64,000 nucleotides of DNA from Rhipicephalus microplus (GCF_043290135.1 NC_134700.1:76562000-76625999); one strand, 5' to 3'; shown: positions 44,341 through 55,643, numbered from the stretch's first letter. The notes: generated by a model not told the origin, from the letters alone. Translations and numbers: made by a program.

Positions 44341-45015
44341 AAAACACTTTTTTGTACCAGTAAAACTTCTCTAAGTGGCGCGAACACTTTTCTACTTGTT
44401 TGGTCAGTCATTCACGGATGCACAGTGTGTCGAGCGTTGAATTATATCGCCAGATGCTTCCACGTTTTTAGTTTTCTCTGCAGGCACACGGCGTCCGTCT
44501 TGGAACTTGTTCACAAAATCCAGTGTGGATTGCTCCTCGTGTCGTCTGCTAGCCACGTCGTGTTTCTATGTGCGCGTACCTCATGCATGTTCTCAAAGTG
44601 TGGTTTGTCCGGTCATGTCAGCGCGAGTGTAACTGTTTCTAGGTATGCCAAAAATGGCATACAAAAGCATTTGGTCTTGCTCGGCTGCTAATGCATCGTA
44701 ATAGGATGGGTAAGTGCAGCTTTCGAGAGTGCTGTTCATTGTCATCGTACCCTTCATTCTGCAGAATAATTTCAAATTGCGTGCCACTTTCTATTTCAAG
44801 CACATCGCGAAACACTTCTTGCATCCTCACAAACAGGAGAAATATTGAATGTTGAGTGAATTCGGCTTCTTATTGCGACTCGGTTGATACCCCCCCCCCA
44901 AAAAAAAATCAGGCTCGAGGTCATGAACTTGCGCGCTGTTGGTAGGTGTAGAAATACGGCACTGTATTTTATCGATCATGTGAGGAGCCTCAGTTGTGTT
45001 TATCTGACCGTGGTA
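44341..45015. other. Unassigned DNA
   Basis: No further Harbinger motif was identified. Short open frames on both strands (44239-44691 plus; 44639-44830 minus) have no recognisable domain. A C11-A9 run lies near 44890-44907. Confidence 0.35.
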
Positions 45016-45020
45016 CCACT

Positions 45021-46191
45021 TGTCACAGGTCCCGTTAATTCGGGAGGCAATCGCCGGGCTAATTCCAAGGGCCGAAGTATCGGCCCCCCGAACCGCACCA
45101 CGAAAGCGTGGACAATTTACAAGTAGTCATATTTGGTGCGCCAGCGGACGCCGGCTGTGGTCCAAAGAACAAGTCAGAGCCGAGAGTTGATAAACAAAAC
45201 AAAATTATATTCTCAGTAATGGCAGATCAAAACAATACACAAGTATGCACACTCCACAATAGTTGAGTACAGTATGTCACCAATCAAACAACGTACTACA
45301 CAGTACAATCAGCCACACTTGAAACAAAGGACACAGACAACAATACACACTACAATGCAGTCGCATGCATTGAACAACCAAGACACTTAAAGACTAAAGA
45401 GATAAAAAACCTATTCAGTCCAAAGTTCTTGGAACAAAAGTCTGGATGATACTCTTCCGAGAATCACTCACTGAAAGTCCAGCGTTGTTGTCGTTCAGCT
45501 GCCCCCGAAGTTTCTCTTCCAGGAAACCTCTGTCGTTCCGCTTCTCCGAAGTTTCTCTTCTAGAAAACCTCACGTCTTAACTTGGCCGCTCTCCAAGCTT
45601 CAAACTTCTTCGCTGGAAACACGTCGGCTTCACACACGCAGCTGTTGCCACGCGTCTTCGCTCGATAGCGGTAGACACACGCTCTTGTCTGTAGCTCGAG
45701 CCTTCACCCTAAGGTGGAAATCCTCTTCTTCTCCTGCTTTGTCCCTATGGACAAAACCTTCGCCGACTACACGGCGGGATACACAACGCGCTTTGGCGCT
45801 AACTTCCGTCTTCTCCTGCTCTCTCATCTCGGCTGCTCGATTAAATACCTTCTGCGCGAGATTCCAGAAAGTTCTGATCCTTTCGTCGGCGCGATGCGCA
45901 GCGAAGGCTGGGGAGAGGGCGAGACGGTTCGAAGGCCATCTGCGACGTATGACGCAACCCGGCATCACCCCGCCCCTTTCCATCTAGAAAATTCCAGTGC
46001 TTGCTCGGCCGCCGATGTGGGGTGAGGAGGTTCGTCGGCGAACCTACGCTTCCGAAGGGAGAGGGGCGCGCGCCGGGGAGTCTTTGGATGCTTGTTTCTT
46101 CCCTTTTTTTTCGTTGACCTCGCGGCATCACTCTGGTGTTTCGTCGCGAACATTTGGCGGCACGCCCTTTTTGAGCGCTCGTTTTGTGACA
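45021..46191 (-). repeat. 3' LTR of the gag-protease-only element
   Basis: 1171 bp. Matches the other LTR except for substitutions and for a tandem block of roughly 39 bp (TTTCTCTTCCAGGAAACCTC-type) present in an extra copy at 52207-52300. Open frames on both strands here recur in the other LTR and have no recognised domain. Confidence 0.93.
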
Positions 46192-46578
46192 CTGCCCCCA
46201 CTTTAAGAATATTATCTCACAATATTCAAAACCACACAAACGAGCGCGAACAGTCCCCACACTCTCAGAGACTGTAACAAAGTCCGTCGCTCATGACACG
46301 TCACATTCATAATAGATCACTCAATACAATTATACATTACAATTCAATCTCACAACACATAGAATATAGATACAGGTACATGAATACAATACTCCATCAT
46401 ATACTTCAAGCAATACAAATGTACAATGGTCTGTCTTTACAACAATTGTACCATACTATACATCACATCACCGTAACAAAAATTTTGATTCACTCGACAT
46501 AAAGTTGTGACACAGGACAACAACCACATTAACTCGACATATAGCACTGTCAAACACATTCCGATTCGTCCTCAACAC

Positions 46579-48906
46579 TTATCCTGTGAATTTAGAACGG
46601 CGCTTGCGCCCTTTCTTGCGGTGCTCGCTCGATCTCTTCTTGTGTTTCCACGTTCTTTTTCGGCGAGCCGTTTCAAACGACGGTAGCTGAGGCGGCATCT
46701 CAGCCATCGTTGTCACTTCCGACATATTTAATGGGTCATAACGTTCAACCGATCCTGTTTGGTCATTCACCCACTTGTTCATGTCACGACAGTTGGCCTG
46801 CCCCGCCGCGGTGGTCTAGTGGCTAAGATACTTGGCTGCTGACCCGCAGGGCGCGGGTTCGAATCCCGGCTGCGGCAGCTGCATTTCCAATGGAGGCGGA
46901 AGTGTTGTAGGCCCGTGTGCTCAGATTTGGGTGCACGTTAAAGAACCCCAGGTGGTCTAAATTTCCGGAGCCCTCCACTACGGCGTTTCTCATAATCATA
47001 TAGTGGTTTTGGGATGTTAAACCCCTCATATCAATCATCAGTTGGCCTGGCTGGCCGACTCCATCACCTTTACACTGTCGGTCGGTTGAGGTCGTGCCGA
47101 CGTAAGTCCAGCTGCCCAGCACGTGAACTCATTCAACACGATCATCTTCTCATTCACTGACTCTTGCACCGCGGCTCCACCTTGGGCTCGAGTGAGATCC
47201 GTCACGGGATGCTCCCCCACTGTATATCGCAGTCGCTGGGATGGCGAGGGCTCCATCTTCGGGTCTTCTCCCAATCGTTCTGGATCATTCGGCCCTCGCG
47301 CCCCGTCGATGTTTCCGATGACGAGGTCGCACAGGGGGGTCGTCATGCATAGAGCAGTAACCTTCCCGCTGAAGTACGGTGTTTCGACCTCAATTTCTGC
47401 TTCGGGAAGCATCCGAACCGTACTATCAATCAGGCAAACTGGTTTCGTTTTGCCTGTTAACTCACTTTCTCGTACCAAATTTCTCCGCACGATAACGGTG
47501 GAGCTACCGGTGTCTCTTAACACCATAACCTTCTTGCCCGCAACTTTTCCAGGCAGCGTTGGCATTCCCTTCGTAACAACGGTTGGCTGTTTTGTCATTA
47601 CAGCACCCACAATAGGGATTTTCTCCCCATTTTTCAACTCTACGAATCCATCAGTGACGTCATCAACGGTTTTTGGTGCCATTTGCGCACAGGATACCTG
47701 GTGAGTCTGACTCGCTCCGTTATGACATGCGTCTGCGTTGTGCCCAGCCTGACCATACTTGAAACATTTTACTACCGTAGGGCTCGTAAAGATCGTTCGA
47801 CAGTTGTTCGCGCGATGACTTACTCGGTTACACAGAAAACATCGCGGAACACTCTCCGGTGCACGCTTCTTTTGTTCGGGTGCCAAATTTTTCTAATCTT
47901 CGGGACACTCCTTCTTGACCTTGGCCAAATTAGTTCCACCTTGCGCTTCCAAGAATTGATCAGCCAATTCAAGCATGCCTTCAAGTGACTGAGCTCTTCT
48001 CTCTTTCAAGTACAGCGACAGGCTTGGGTAGCAACTAGTAAGAAATTGTTCTCTAATTAGGAGCTCTCTAAGCTCATCGTACTCCTGCGCTGTCCCTGAA
48101 AGTTCAATCCATCTGTCGAAATAATGGCAAAGTCGGGCGGCATACTGCGTAGCCGTCTCACCATCAGCTGGCTTTCCTGTCCAAAATCTGTCCCGGAATC
48201 CTTCCACAGTAAATCTAAATCGCTTCAGCAAAGCAGTTTTCACCTTTGCATAGTTGGCTGCATCGGTCGGTATCAGCCTACCGTACACACTGAGTGCTTC
48301 ACCACTCAAGCAAGTACTCAAAGCAGTTGCCTATTGGTGTTCCGGCCAATTCTGGCTACTTGCAATCGTCTCAAATCTGTGAAGGTACGCGTCAAGGTCG
48401 TCCTTTCTTTCATCAAACGCTACGAGCAGCTTGCTTGGGTTCAAGCGGAAGCCGTGGTCCTCCCGTTCGCTGCTTTCAACTCTAGCTTAGACCGGAGTGT
48501 TACTTCGCTGTTGCAAACGGAGCCGCTCGAGTTCCATCTCGTGCTGCCGCTGCCATTTCCTTTCAGCCATCTCCGCTTCTCTTTCTTCTCTCGCCCTTTC
48601 GGCTGCCAACTTTTCTCTCTCCAGCTCCAACTTCAATTGCTGCTCTCTTTCTTCCTTCAGCTGTCGCTCTTTTGCCTCTCTTTCTTGTTTCAGCTGTCGC
48701 TCCTTTGCTTCTCTTTCTTCTCTTGCCCTTTCAGCTGCCAACCTCTCTCGTTCCAACTCAGCTGTTTTTTCTTCCTTAACTCTCTCATCAGCTGCCAACC
48801 TCTCTCTCTACACCGCCTCTTTCTTCTTCTGGCTTACCCACTTCCGTAGTTCGGCGCCAGAAAGACCCATCTTCTCACCAAGAGCTACTAACTTTTCGAG
48901 ATCCAT
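46579..48906 (-). pseudogene. Gag-protease of the pol-less LTR element, interrupted by a SINE
   Basis: The ATG at 48906 begins MDLEKLVALGEKMGLSGAEL, clearly related to the N-terminus of the 983-aa Gag at 18322. A coiled coil of EREAKERQLK repeats follows (48800-48500), then the Gag core (48321-47896), a knuckle CFLCNRVSHRANNC, and a second with its second cysteine replaced (CFKYGQAGHNADAC). The protease active site is VLRDTGSSTVIVRR, near 47530. Past the SINE at 46801-47038 the frame ends in a very basic tail, RRKRTWKHKKRSSEHRKKGR, before a stop at 46579. In-frame amber codons at 48808, 48331 and 47893 and a frameshift near 48450 inactivate it. Pol is absent rather than degraded. Confidence 0.88.
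46801..47038 (+). mobile_element. tRNA-type tick SINE (Ruka-like), nearly full length
   Basis: The head has an A-box-like GTGGTCTAGTGGCTAAGA and a B-box GGGTTCGAATCCC, the RNA polymerase III promoter of a tRNA-derived SINE. The shared body follows (TGTAGGCCCGTGTGCTCAG...), then a short TATCAATCAT tail. The duplication CAGTTGGCCTG is at 46790-46800 and 47039-47049. It is not a functional tRNA gene because no acceptor stem closes after the B box. It lies inside the Gag-protease gene, antisense to it. Confidence 0.93.
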
Positions 48907-49500
48907 GGTGTCTCGCAAATAAAGTCTTGCTGCGTGCCAAAAAGTATCTGCCTAAATCAGTCTATCGGAACACTCCCCTGCACTCGTTAACGAGAACACT
49001 GAACAACACAGAAAATCGTTCCGATAGCACCATCAACAACTCGAGGCTCTTTCTCACTACTTTGGACACACTGTGCACCAAAAGGTCCTGTCGCGGACGC
49101 CAGATTAATTGTCACAGGTCCCGTTAATTCGGGAGGCGATCGCCGGGCAAATTCCAAGGGCCGAAGTATCGGCCCCCCGAACCACACCACGAAAGCGTGG
49201 ACAATTTAGAAGTGGTCCTATTTGGTGCGCCAGCGGACGCCGGATGTGGTCCAAAGAACAAGTCAGAGCCGAGAGTTGATAAACAAAACAAAATTATATT
49301 CTCAGTAATGGCAGATCAAAACAATACACAAGTATGCACACTCCACAATAGTTGAGTACAACATGTCACCAATCAAACAACGTACTACACAGTACAATCA
49401 GCCACACTCGAAACAACGGACACAGACAACAATACACACTACAATGCAGTCGCATGCATTGAACAACCAAGTCACTTAAAGACTAAAGAGATAGAAAACC

Positions 49501-52104
49501 CAGATGTTATGTTTTGACGAACATAACATCTGGAATGAATGCTGGCGTTTATGATGAAGCGATATCAGATCATCTTCCTGTTTTTGTTTCCATAAATGAC
49601 ACACGAAAAAGCAGCACACCACGTATCACAACAGAGGGCAAAATAGATTACAATTTACTACGAAGCATCATTCTCGCCATTGACCCTGACAGTCTATATA
49701 ACGATGACGTCAATGTTGAACTTCAGAACTTAATAAATTTCCTTATCAGAGCCATTGGAAATAGCCGCTCAAACGTATCTGCGCGCTCATATAAGACCCC
49801 GCTATGTCCTTGGATGACAGCAGAAATCCTTGACCTGCTGAAGACGAAAGATTTTTTATACGATAAATTGAACAAACATAAAAATAATAAATATTACCTT
49901 GGCCAGTTCAAAATTTTCTGGAATAAATCCGTGCTCCTTACTAGGCAGCGAAAGAAGGAATATTACTCTCGCCTATTAGAACAAGCTCAGGGCAGCTCTA
50001 AAAAAACTTGGGAGATCGTAAACGAAGTTGTTGGCAATCAACCACGACAACGCGTGCTACCTGATTCTATTGATGCACAAACTGTAGATAACTTTAATCA
50101 TTATTTCACTAAAATTGGTCCGACGTTAGCAATGCAGTTTTCTTCCTCCACTCCTCAATGTTTTTCGCCGTCTATGCCGAATACGTTTGCGGTACGCAAC
50201 ATTAGTCTCGACGAAATTCAAAATACTACTGCTAATTTAGCCACGAATAAAGCCAGAGGGATAGATGGGATCACAGCGCGGATAAGAAAAGACAATATTG
50301 ACGTCTTAGGCCCTATCCTATGCCATATATATAACCACTCCTTGCGTACGTCAACATACCCATCCTGTCTGAAAACTGCTAAAGTAGTGCCGGTGTACAA
50401 GGAGGGTGATCGCTCTGATCCCTCAAGTTATAGGCCTATATCTGTTTTAAGCATAATAAATAACATATTTGGAAGAATTCCAGCCAAACGGATGTGCGTC
50501 TTTCTAGAAAAATATCGTGTAATATGCGCTGAGCAACATGGATTTCGGGCGCACCATTCCACCGCCACTGCTGTACTATCTGTATCACAAAAGATTAACG
50601 AAGCATTAAGTAATAACCTCCTTGTAGCAGTAGTTTTTCTTGATTTAAAGAAAGCATTTGATACAGTTGACCATGATATATTACTAATGAAATTAAGACA
50701 CTACGGTTTACGTGGCAAAATTTTTGACTTATTTTCTAGTTACATGAGCGAACGTCAACAAATGGTGATTATGCATAATCTCACTTCCTCCCTGTAAAAT
50801 ATAGACACAGGGGTACCACAAGGCTCCGTTCTTGGACCCTTACTGTTTTCACTGTACGTAAACGACCTACCAAATATATCGACATCGGCGGAGATGCTAA
50901 TGTACGCTGATGATACAGCCGTTATTGTTACTGCAGGCAATATAAGGGATCTCAAGCATAAATGTAATGCAGAACTAAAAAATGTTTGTCAGTGGTTTAT
51001 AGCGAGCAAACTAACACTGAATGCAAAGAAAACTAAATACACTATTTTCCACTCCCGTTATCGAGATATAAGTAATGAGTCCATTTGCATTAGAATAAAT
51101 AGCTGCGTGCTTGAGAAGACGAAAGAATTCAAATATCTGTGTGTAATTCTCGATAGCCAGCTAAACTGGCAAAGCCACATTAACTCTGTATGCGCTAAAC
51201 TGCGATCTGGATGCAGTACATTATTAACCACTATAAATTATTTTAAAAGTAGTTTTCTCCGAGTTCTCTATTTCACATTTTTTCATTGTCACCTAACATA
51301 TAGCATAGATTCATGGGGATGGACTTTTAAAACATATCTAGAACCCTTACGTATACTACAAAAGCGAGCACTTCGAATAATAAACAATGGTAGGTATGAT
51401 CAACACAGCGCGCCATTGTTTCGTAATATGGAAATGATACCATTCGATAATTTACGACAGCAAAAAATTGCACTTACTGTCTATAATGTCATTTCTTATA
51501 ACCTGCCCTTTCATATATCAATATTTTCATCCTCTTGCTGCCTTACCAGACGTGCTACATTACATAATTTCAGTCTTCCGCCTACTAACAATGTTTATGG
51601 CAAACGATTGCTACAATTTGCTGGAGTAAAGGTCTGGAATTATATACCATGCCAAATAAAAGAAAGCAAAAGTTTTGCCTGTGCTCTTAAAAATACTTTC
51701 TGCAGAAAAATGAACAGGTACACTAACACACACTTCGTTGTAATCTCCACTTCGTTATATATAGATTATTTGTCTAACAAAATCATACTTGACATGGTAT
51801 ACGTACTTTTATGTATTTGATGTATTGTATACATACAGTCCGTTGTTTGCATGGAACAATGCTGCAAGATACTGCAAATGACTTATCACAAATATGTTTC
51901 CTTCTTGTATTTTGTTCCGATTTTTTTTTCTTGTATGATTGAAGTGTACTTATAAACTATCTGCTTTGTTAACACAATCTGTTCCTTTAAATGCATATTT
52001 ATTGAGACCCCCTACTAGCCAGTGGCTATGGGTCTAACCAGTGCTGTGTATTTTCATGTAAAAAGAGAACTTGAAATAAAATAAAATGAAATGAAATGAA
52101 AAAT
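49501..52104 (+). mobile_element. CR1/Jockey-group LINE, 5'-truncated, inside an LTR
   Basis: Flanked by a GAAAACC duplication (49494-49500, 52105-52111) and ending in an A-rich tail of AAATG/AAATA units (52073-52104), the hallmark of target-primed insertion. The 5' junction starts with a perfect 13-bp inverted repeat, CAGATGTTATGTT (49501-49513) and AACATAACATCTG (49520-49532). Only the end of the endonuclease and the RT remain. Confidence 0.93.
49520..51820 (+). pseudogene. LINE ORF2: endonuclease end plus reverse transcriptase, one stop
   Basis: The frame starts inside the APE endonuclease and shows its last motif, ISDHLPVFVS. RT motifs follow: ARGIDGITARI, VVPVYKEGDRSDPSSYRPIS, EQHGFRAHHSTATA and VVFLDLKKAFDTVDHDIL. 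After an in-frame TAA at 50795-50797 come TGVPQGSVLGPLLFSLYVND, LMYADDTAVI (catalytic YADD) and KTKEFKYLCVILD. A C-terminal region rich in aromatic residues ends at 51820. Both sides of the stop are in the same frame. It provided target-primed reverse transcription; this copy is 5'-truncated. Apart from that stop the frame is open for over 2 kb, indicating a young insertion. Confidence 0.9.
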
Positions 52105-53087
52105 GAAAACCTATTCAGTCCAAAGTTCTTGGAACAAAAGTCTGGATGATACTCTTCCGAGAATCACTCACTCAAAGTCCTGCGTTGTTGTCGTTCTGCT
52201 GCCCCCGAAGTTTCTCTTCCAGGAAACCTCTGTCGTTCCACTGCACCGAAGTTTCTCTTCCAGGAAACCTCTGTCGTTCCGCTGGCCCCGAAAATTCTTT
52301 TCCAGGAAAGCTCACGCCTTCACTTGGCCGCTCTCCAAGCTTCAAACTTCGCCGGAAACACGTCGGCTTCACATACGCAGCTGTTGCCACGCATCTTCGC
52401 TCGATAGCGGTACACACGCGCTCTTGCCTGTGGCTCGAGCCTTCACCCCTCTGGTGGAAATCCTCTTCTTCTCCTGCTTTGTCCCTATGGACAAAACCTT
52501 CGCCGACTACACGGCGGGATACCCAACGCGCTTTGGCGCTAACTTCCGTCTTCTCCTACTCTCTCATCTCGGCTCCTCGATTAAATACCTTCCGCGCGAG
52601 ATTCCAGAAAGTTCTCATGCTTTCGTCGGCGCGATGCGCAGCAAAGGATGGGGAGAAGGCGAGACGGTTCGAAGGCCGTCCGCGACGGATGACGCAACCC
52701 AGCATCACCCCGCCCCTTTCCATCTAGAAAATTCCAGTGCTTGCTCGGCCGCTGATGTGGGTGGAGGAGGTTCGTCGGTGAACCTACGCTTCCGAGGGGA
52801 GAGGGGCGTGCGCCGGGGAGTCTTTAGATGCTTGTTTCTTCCCTTTTATTTTTTAGTTGACCTCGCGGCATCACTCTGGCGTTTCGTCGCGAGAATTTGG
52901 CGGGGCGCCCTTTTTGAGCGCTCGTTTTGTGACACCACTACATAGAAATATTACTAGCACATAAACTGCAATACATCGGTACCTAAACTTTACTTAAAAC
53001 AGAGTTGCCGTGTGCAACCGTGTGCTTAGTTTTAAGAAAGTTCTAAACGGTCCAGACATTAAAAATACTCAGAAGGCATGTCGTATA

Positions 53088-53541
53088 TACCGGGTGTTCA
53101 AAATTAAGCTTTATGATTTTTTTAAAATTAGGCGCTCGAAGGCACGTGAGAACCACTTGTGCAAATAAGTTAAGCGGCCAGGGGGACAGAAAGTTAGATG
53201 ATAATTATCGCTGTCAGCAGCCCAATTAACTAAAATTTAATAATTAACTTTTTACTGGCTGCGGTAAGTTGGCATGTTTATATTGAAAAAATGTAGGCAG
53301 TGGTGTTTGTACACAGTTTCAGTTGGAAGATTTTTTCTAGCACGCCTGTGTTCCGAGATATCCGGCTCCAAAGTTTAATTGTCTTTCGCACGATTACGCA
53401 TGCAAGAGGGTGAGGGTCCGCGCAAAGCTCCTCCCTAAAGTGACGCATCTGTTGCGTGTGGTGTTTAGTGTGTGAAGAGGGTGGAAGCGTAGGCATAGGT
53501 GATAGCAATTACCCTTGCCCTCTTCGGCCGGCGAAATCAAA
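53088..53541 (+). repeat. Left TIR of the mariner-type transposon
   Basis: Inverted complement of 55190-55641, with few substitutions (for example GGCCAGGGGGACAG here against GGCTAGGGGGACAG in the right TIR). Confidence 0.93.
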
Positions 53542-53766
53542 ATGTGACAGCGCGGTGCGCCATGAGCCTTACGCATGATCCTGATGAACGCGATAACAGG
53601 AGACCATTTTTCGCGACGTTTTTTCGTGACTTTAGATCACACTGAGACATCTTCTTGTGAACGCGTTAGCAGGACCGTCCTGCACTAGGGTGCCTCCGGT
53701 TAGAGCACAGCGTCTCTGCATTGAAGGTCTACCAAGGAAATCCACGTGGAGTCCTTTCGAGCTAAT

Positions 53767-54849
53767 ATGGCTGCTTCTGGCGTGAGGTATTCTACCAAAG
53801 TAAAAGTAGACGTGGTGCTTGCAATGGCTGAAATGAATGGCAACGCTTCGTTAGCAATGGAGCTTTACGCGTCTCGCCACCCACACCGTCCCCTTCCAAC
53901 AAGGCCCACTTTCACAAACCTGTTTCGACGCTTCTGCACAACAGGCTCTGTCCACCTTCCGAGACGGACCAGGAAGGCAATCGTCGATGAAGACTTTGAA
54001 ATCGACGTTGTCGCGTGCGTAACCTCGATGCCAGAGCTCAGCATCCGACAGATTGCCGATCAGTGCGGTCGCAGCATCGGAACAGTCACAAATGTTTTAA
54101 GAAAGCACAAGTTCCATCCATATCACGTTTACCTTCATCAGGACCTAAATGAGGCGGACTTTGAAAGGCGAGTTGACTTCTGCAATTGGGGCCTCATCAA
54201 AACTGATCAAGAAAATGACTTTTTGCACAGAATAATTTGGACTGATGAAGCTCGGTTTTGCCGAAATGGAAGTGTTAATCTTCACAACGCCCATTATTGG
54301 GCACAAGAAAACCCACACTGGATGAGGCAGCACAAGCATCAAGTTCGCTGGAGTGTGAATGTGTGGTGCGGCATACTCGGGGACAGGATCATCGGACCTC
54401 ACTTTTTTGAGGACAACTTGAACGGAAAGATGTACACAGAAGAAATATTAGGTGTTGTCATTGATGATCTTGTCTGCAGTCTTTCCCTGAATGACCTGCG
54501 CCAAGTATGGTTTCAGCACGATGGAGCACCACCACATTTTTCTTCCAGGGCGAAGAACTGGTTGGACAGACGTTTTCCACAACAGTGGATTGGGCGCGCA
54601 GGAGCGATGTTTTGGCCACCAAGATCACCTGACCTTTCTCCGCTCGACTTTTTCCTTTGGGGCTACGTTAAAGATCGAGTTTACGTAACAGAGCCCAGCG
54701 ATGTTAATGACATGAAGGACAGGATAACATCTGCCTGTGCGAGTATTCCTGCAGAAGTACTGCGCCGAGTCATCGAGTCGACGCGACAGCGGTTCATGCT
54801 TTGCGTTGCTGCCGAAGGCAGGCATTTTGAACACTTTTTGGGGCATTGA
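53767..54849 (+). CDS. Mariner-type transposase, DD41D, 360 aa
   Basis: The first ATG is at 53767 (MAASGVRYSTKVKVDVVLAM); the frame is open seven codons further upstream but without an ATG. Two N-terminal helix-turn-helix regions (about residues 8-60 and 85-115, with SIRQIADQCGRSIGTV) would bind the TIRs. The catalytic core has WTDEARF (D160), WFQHDGAPPHF (D252) and SPDLSPLDFFLWG (D294), with 41 residues between the second and third aspartates. DD41D is known from the rosa and Visitor groups of the IS630-Tc1-mariner superfamily. The protein would cut the element out and insert it at TA. The length matches intact transposases, and no stop or frameshift is seen. A nuclear localisation signal was not identified with confidence. 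Confidence 0.92.
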   Translation: MAASGVRYSTKVKVDVVLAMAEMNGNASLAMELYASRHPHRPLPTRPTFTNLFRRFCTTGSVHLPRRTRKAIVDEDFEIDVVACVTSMPELSIRQIADQCGRSIGTVTNVLRKHKFHPYHVYLHQDLNEADFERRVDFCNWGLIKTDQENDFLHRIIWTDEARFCRNGSVNLHNAHYWAQENPHWMRQHKHQVRWSVNVWCGILGDRIIGPHFFEDNLNGKMYTEEILGVVIDDLVCSLSLNDLRQVWFQHDGAPPHFSSRAKNWLDRRFPQQWIGRAGAMFWPPRSPDLSPLDFFLWGYVKDRVYVTEPSDVNDMKDRITSACASIPAEVLRRVIESTRQRFMLCVAAEGRHFEHFLGH

Positions 54850-55189
54850 CGTCTTGAGAGGTGAAGAGTTTCGATGAGATTTGTGCATGACCGAAATATG
54901 CTTATGTAGCAGCAGGAAATATGCGTTAGCAAGGATAAAACTGTTTCAGTTATTATTGGTGGAGTTGTTGCTCTTGTTTGAATAAAAGTTACAGTACTCG
55001 GACATCAGCAGTCACGCTATTCGCGTAGCCCAGGCAACGACCACGCATGCTTCTCTAGTGATTATTACGCACGCGCACTGGCATCCAGATTCTCCGCTCG
55101 CACCATTATCTCGGCATGGTATCTGCCACTATCGTTAGAGGCTCTGCAGTTGCGTGTTACGACACTGGTTGCAAGCGTTCTTCGATTTT

Positions 55190-55641
55190 TGATTTCGACG
55201 GCCGAAGAGGGCAAGGGTAATTGCTATCACCTATGCCTACGCTTCCACCCTCTTCACACACTAAACACCACACGCAACAGATGCGTCACTTTAGGGAGGA
55301 GCTTTGCGCGGACCCTCACCCTCTTGCATGCGTAATCGTGCGAAAGACAATTAAACTTTGGAGCCGGATATCTCGGAACACAGGCGTGCTAGAAAAAATC
55401 TTCCAACTGAAACTGTGTACAAACACCACTGCCTACATTTTTTCAATATAAACATGCCAACTTACCGCAGCCAGTAAAAAGTTAATTATTAAATTTTAGT
55501 TAATTGGGCTGCTGACAGCGATAATTATCATCTAACTTTCTGTCCCCCTAGCCGCTTAACTTATTTGCACAAGTGGTTCTCACGTGCCTTCGAGCGCCTA
55601 ATTTTAAAAAAATCATAAAGCTTAATTTTGAACACCCGGTA
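55190..55641 (-). repeat. Right TIR of the mariner-type transposon
   Basis: Starts TTCGACGGCCGAAGAGGGC-type sequence near 55190 and ends TTAATTTTGAACACCCGGTA. Mirrors 53088-53541. Confidence 0.93.
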
Positions 55642-55643
55642 TA

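Larger units (their letters stand above)
45021..52934 (-). mobile_element. Gag-protease-only LTR retrotransposon with nested SINE and LINE
   Basis: LTRs at 45021-46191 and 49110-52934 share start TGTCACAGGTCCCG and end GTTTTGTGACA, with TGTCACA / TGTGACA as inverted ends. A perfect 5-bp target duplication CCACT flanks the whole (45016-45020, 52935-52939). Coding is on the minus strand. A purine tract AAAGTGGGGGCAG adjoins the left LTR at 46192-46204. TGGCGTCCGCGACAGGAC adjoins the right LTR at 49086-49103, as the likely primer-binding site. Only Gag and protease are encoded; the 2.9-kb interior has no RT, RNase H or integrase. A SINE sits in the coding region and a LINE in the 5' LTR. The element is old enough to carry several stops. 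Confidence 0.93.
49110..52934 (-). repeat. 5' LTR of the gag-protease-only element, split by a LINE
   Basis: LTR sequence runs 49110-49500, is interrupted by a LINE (49501-52104), and resumes 52105-52934 exactly where the other LTR continues (AACCTATTCAGTCC). Without the insert it is about 1.21 kb, slightly longer than its partner because of the extra tandem block. Confidence 0.93.
53088..55641 (+). mobile_element. Tc1/mariner-type transposon (DD41D) with about 450-bp TIRs
   Basis: A 2554-bp element flanked by TA (53086-53087, 55642-55643). Its terminal inverted repeats start TACCGGGTGTTCAAAATTAA and extend to about 53541 on the left and 55190 on the right, roughly 450 bp each and nearly identical. 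An identical 76-codon frame appears in both TIRs. Between them is one transposase frame without a stop. All hallmarks of a potentially autonomous and recently inserted copy are present. Long TIRs of this size are unusual for the superfamily. Confidence 0.93.

Noticed and set aside
45685..46025. Open frames repeated in both LTRs of the gag-protease element (45685-46025, 52103-52945)
   Set aside because: They recur only because the LTR is duplicated; frame lengths differ between copies and no domain is visible.
46801..46876. Functional tRNA gene
   Set aside because: A and B boxes are present but no acceptor stem closes after the B box; the sequence continues into the SINE body and has a SINE tail and duplication.
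48124..48922. Plus-strand Ser/Phe/Leu-rich frames of 241 and 141 codons
   Set aside because: Antisense shadows of the Glu/Arg-rich coiled coil of the minus-strand Gag.
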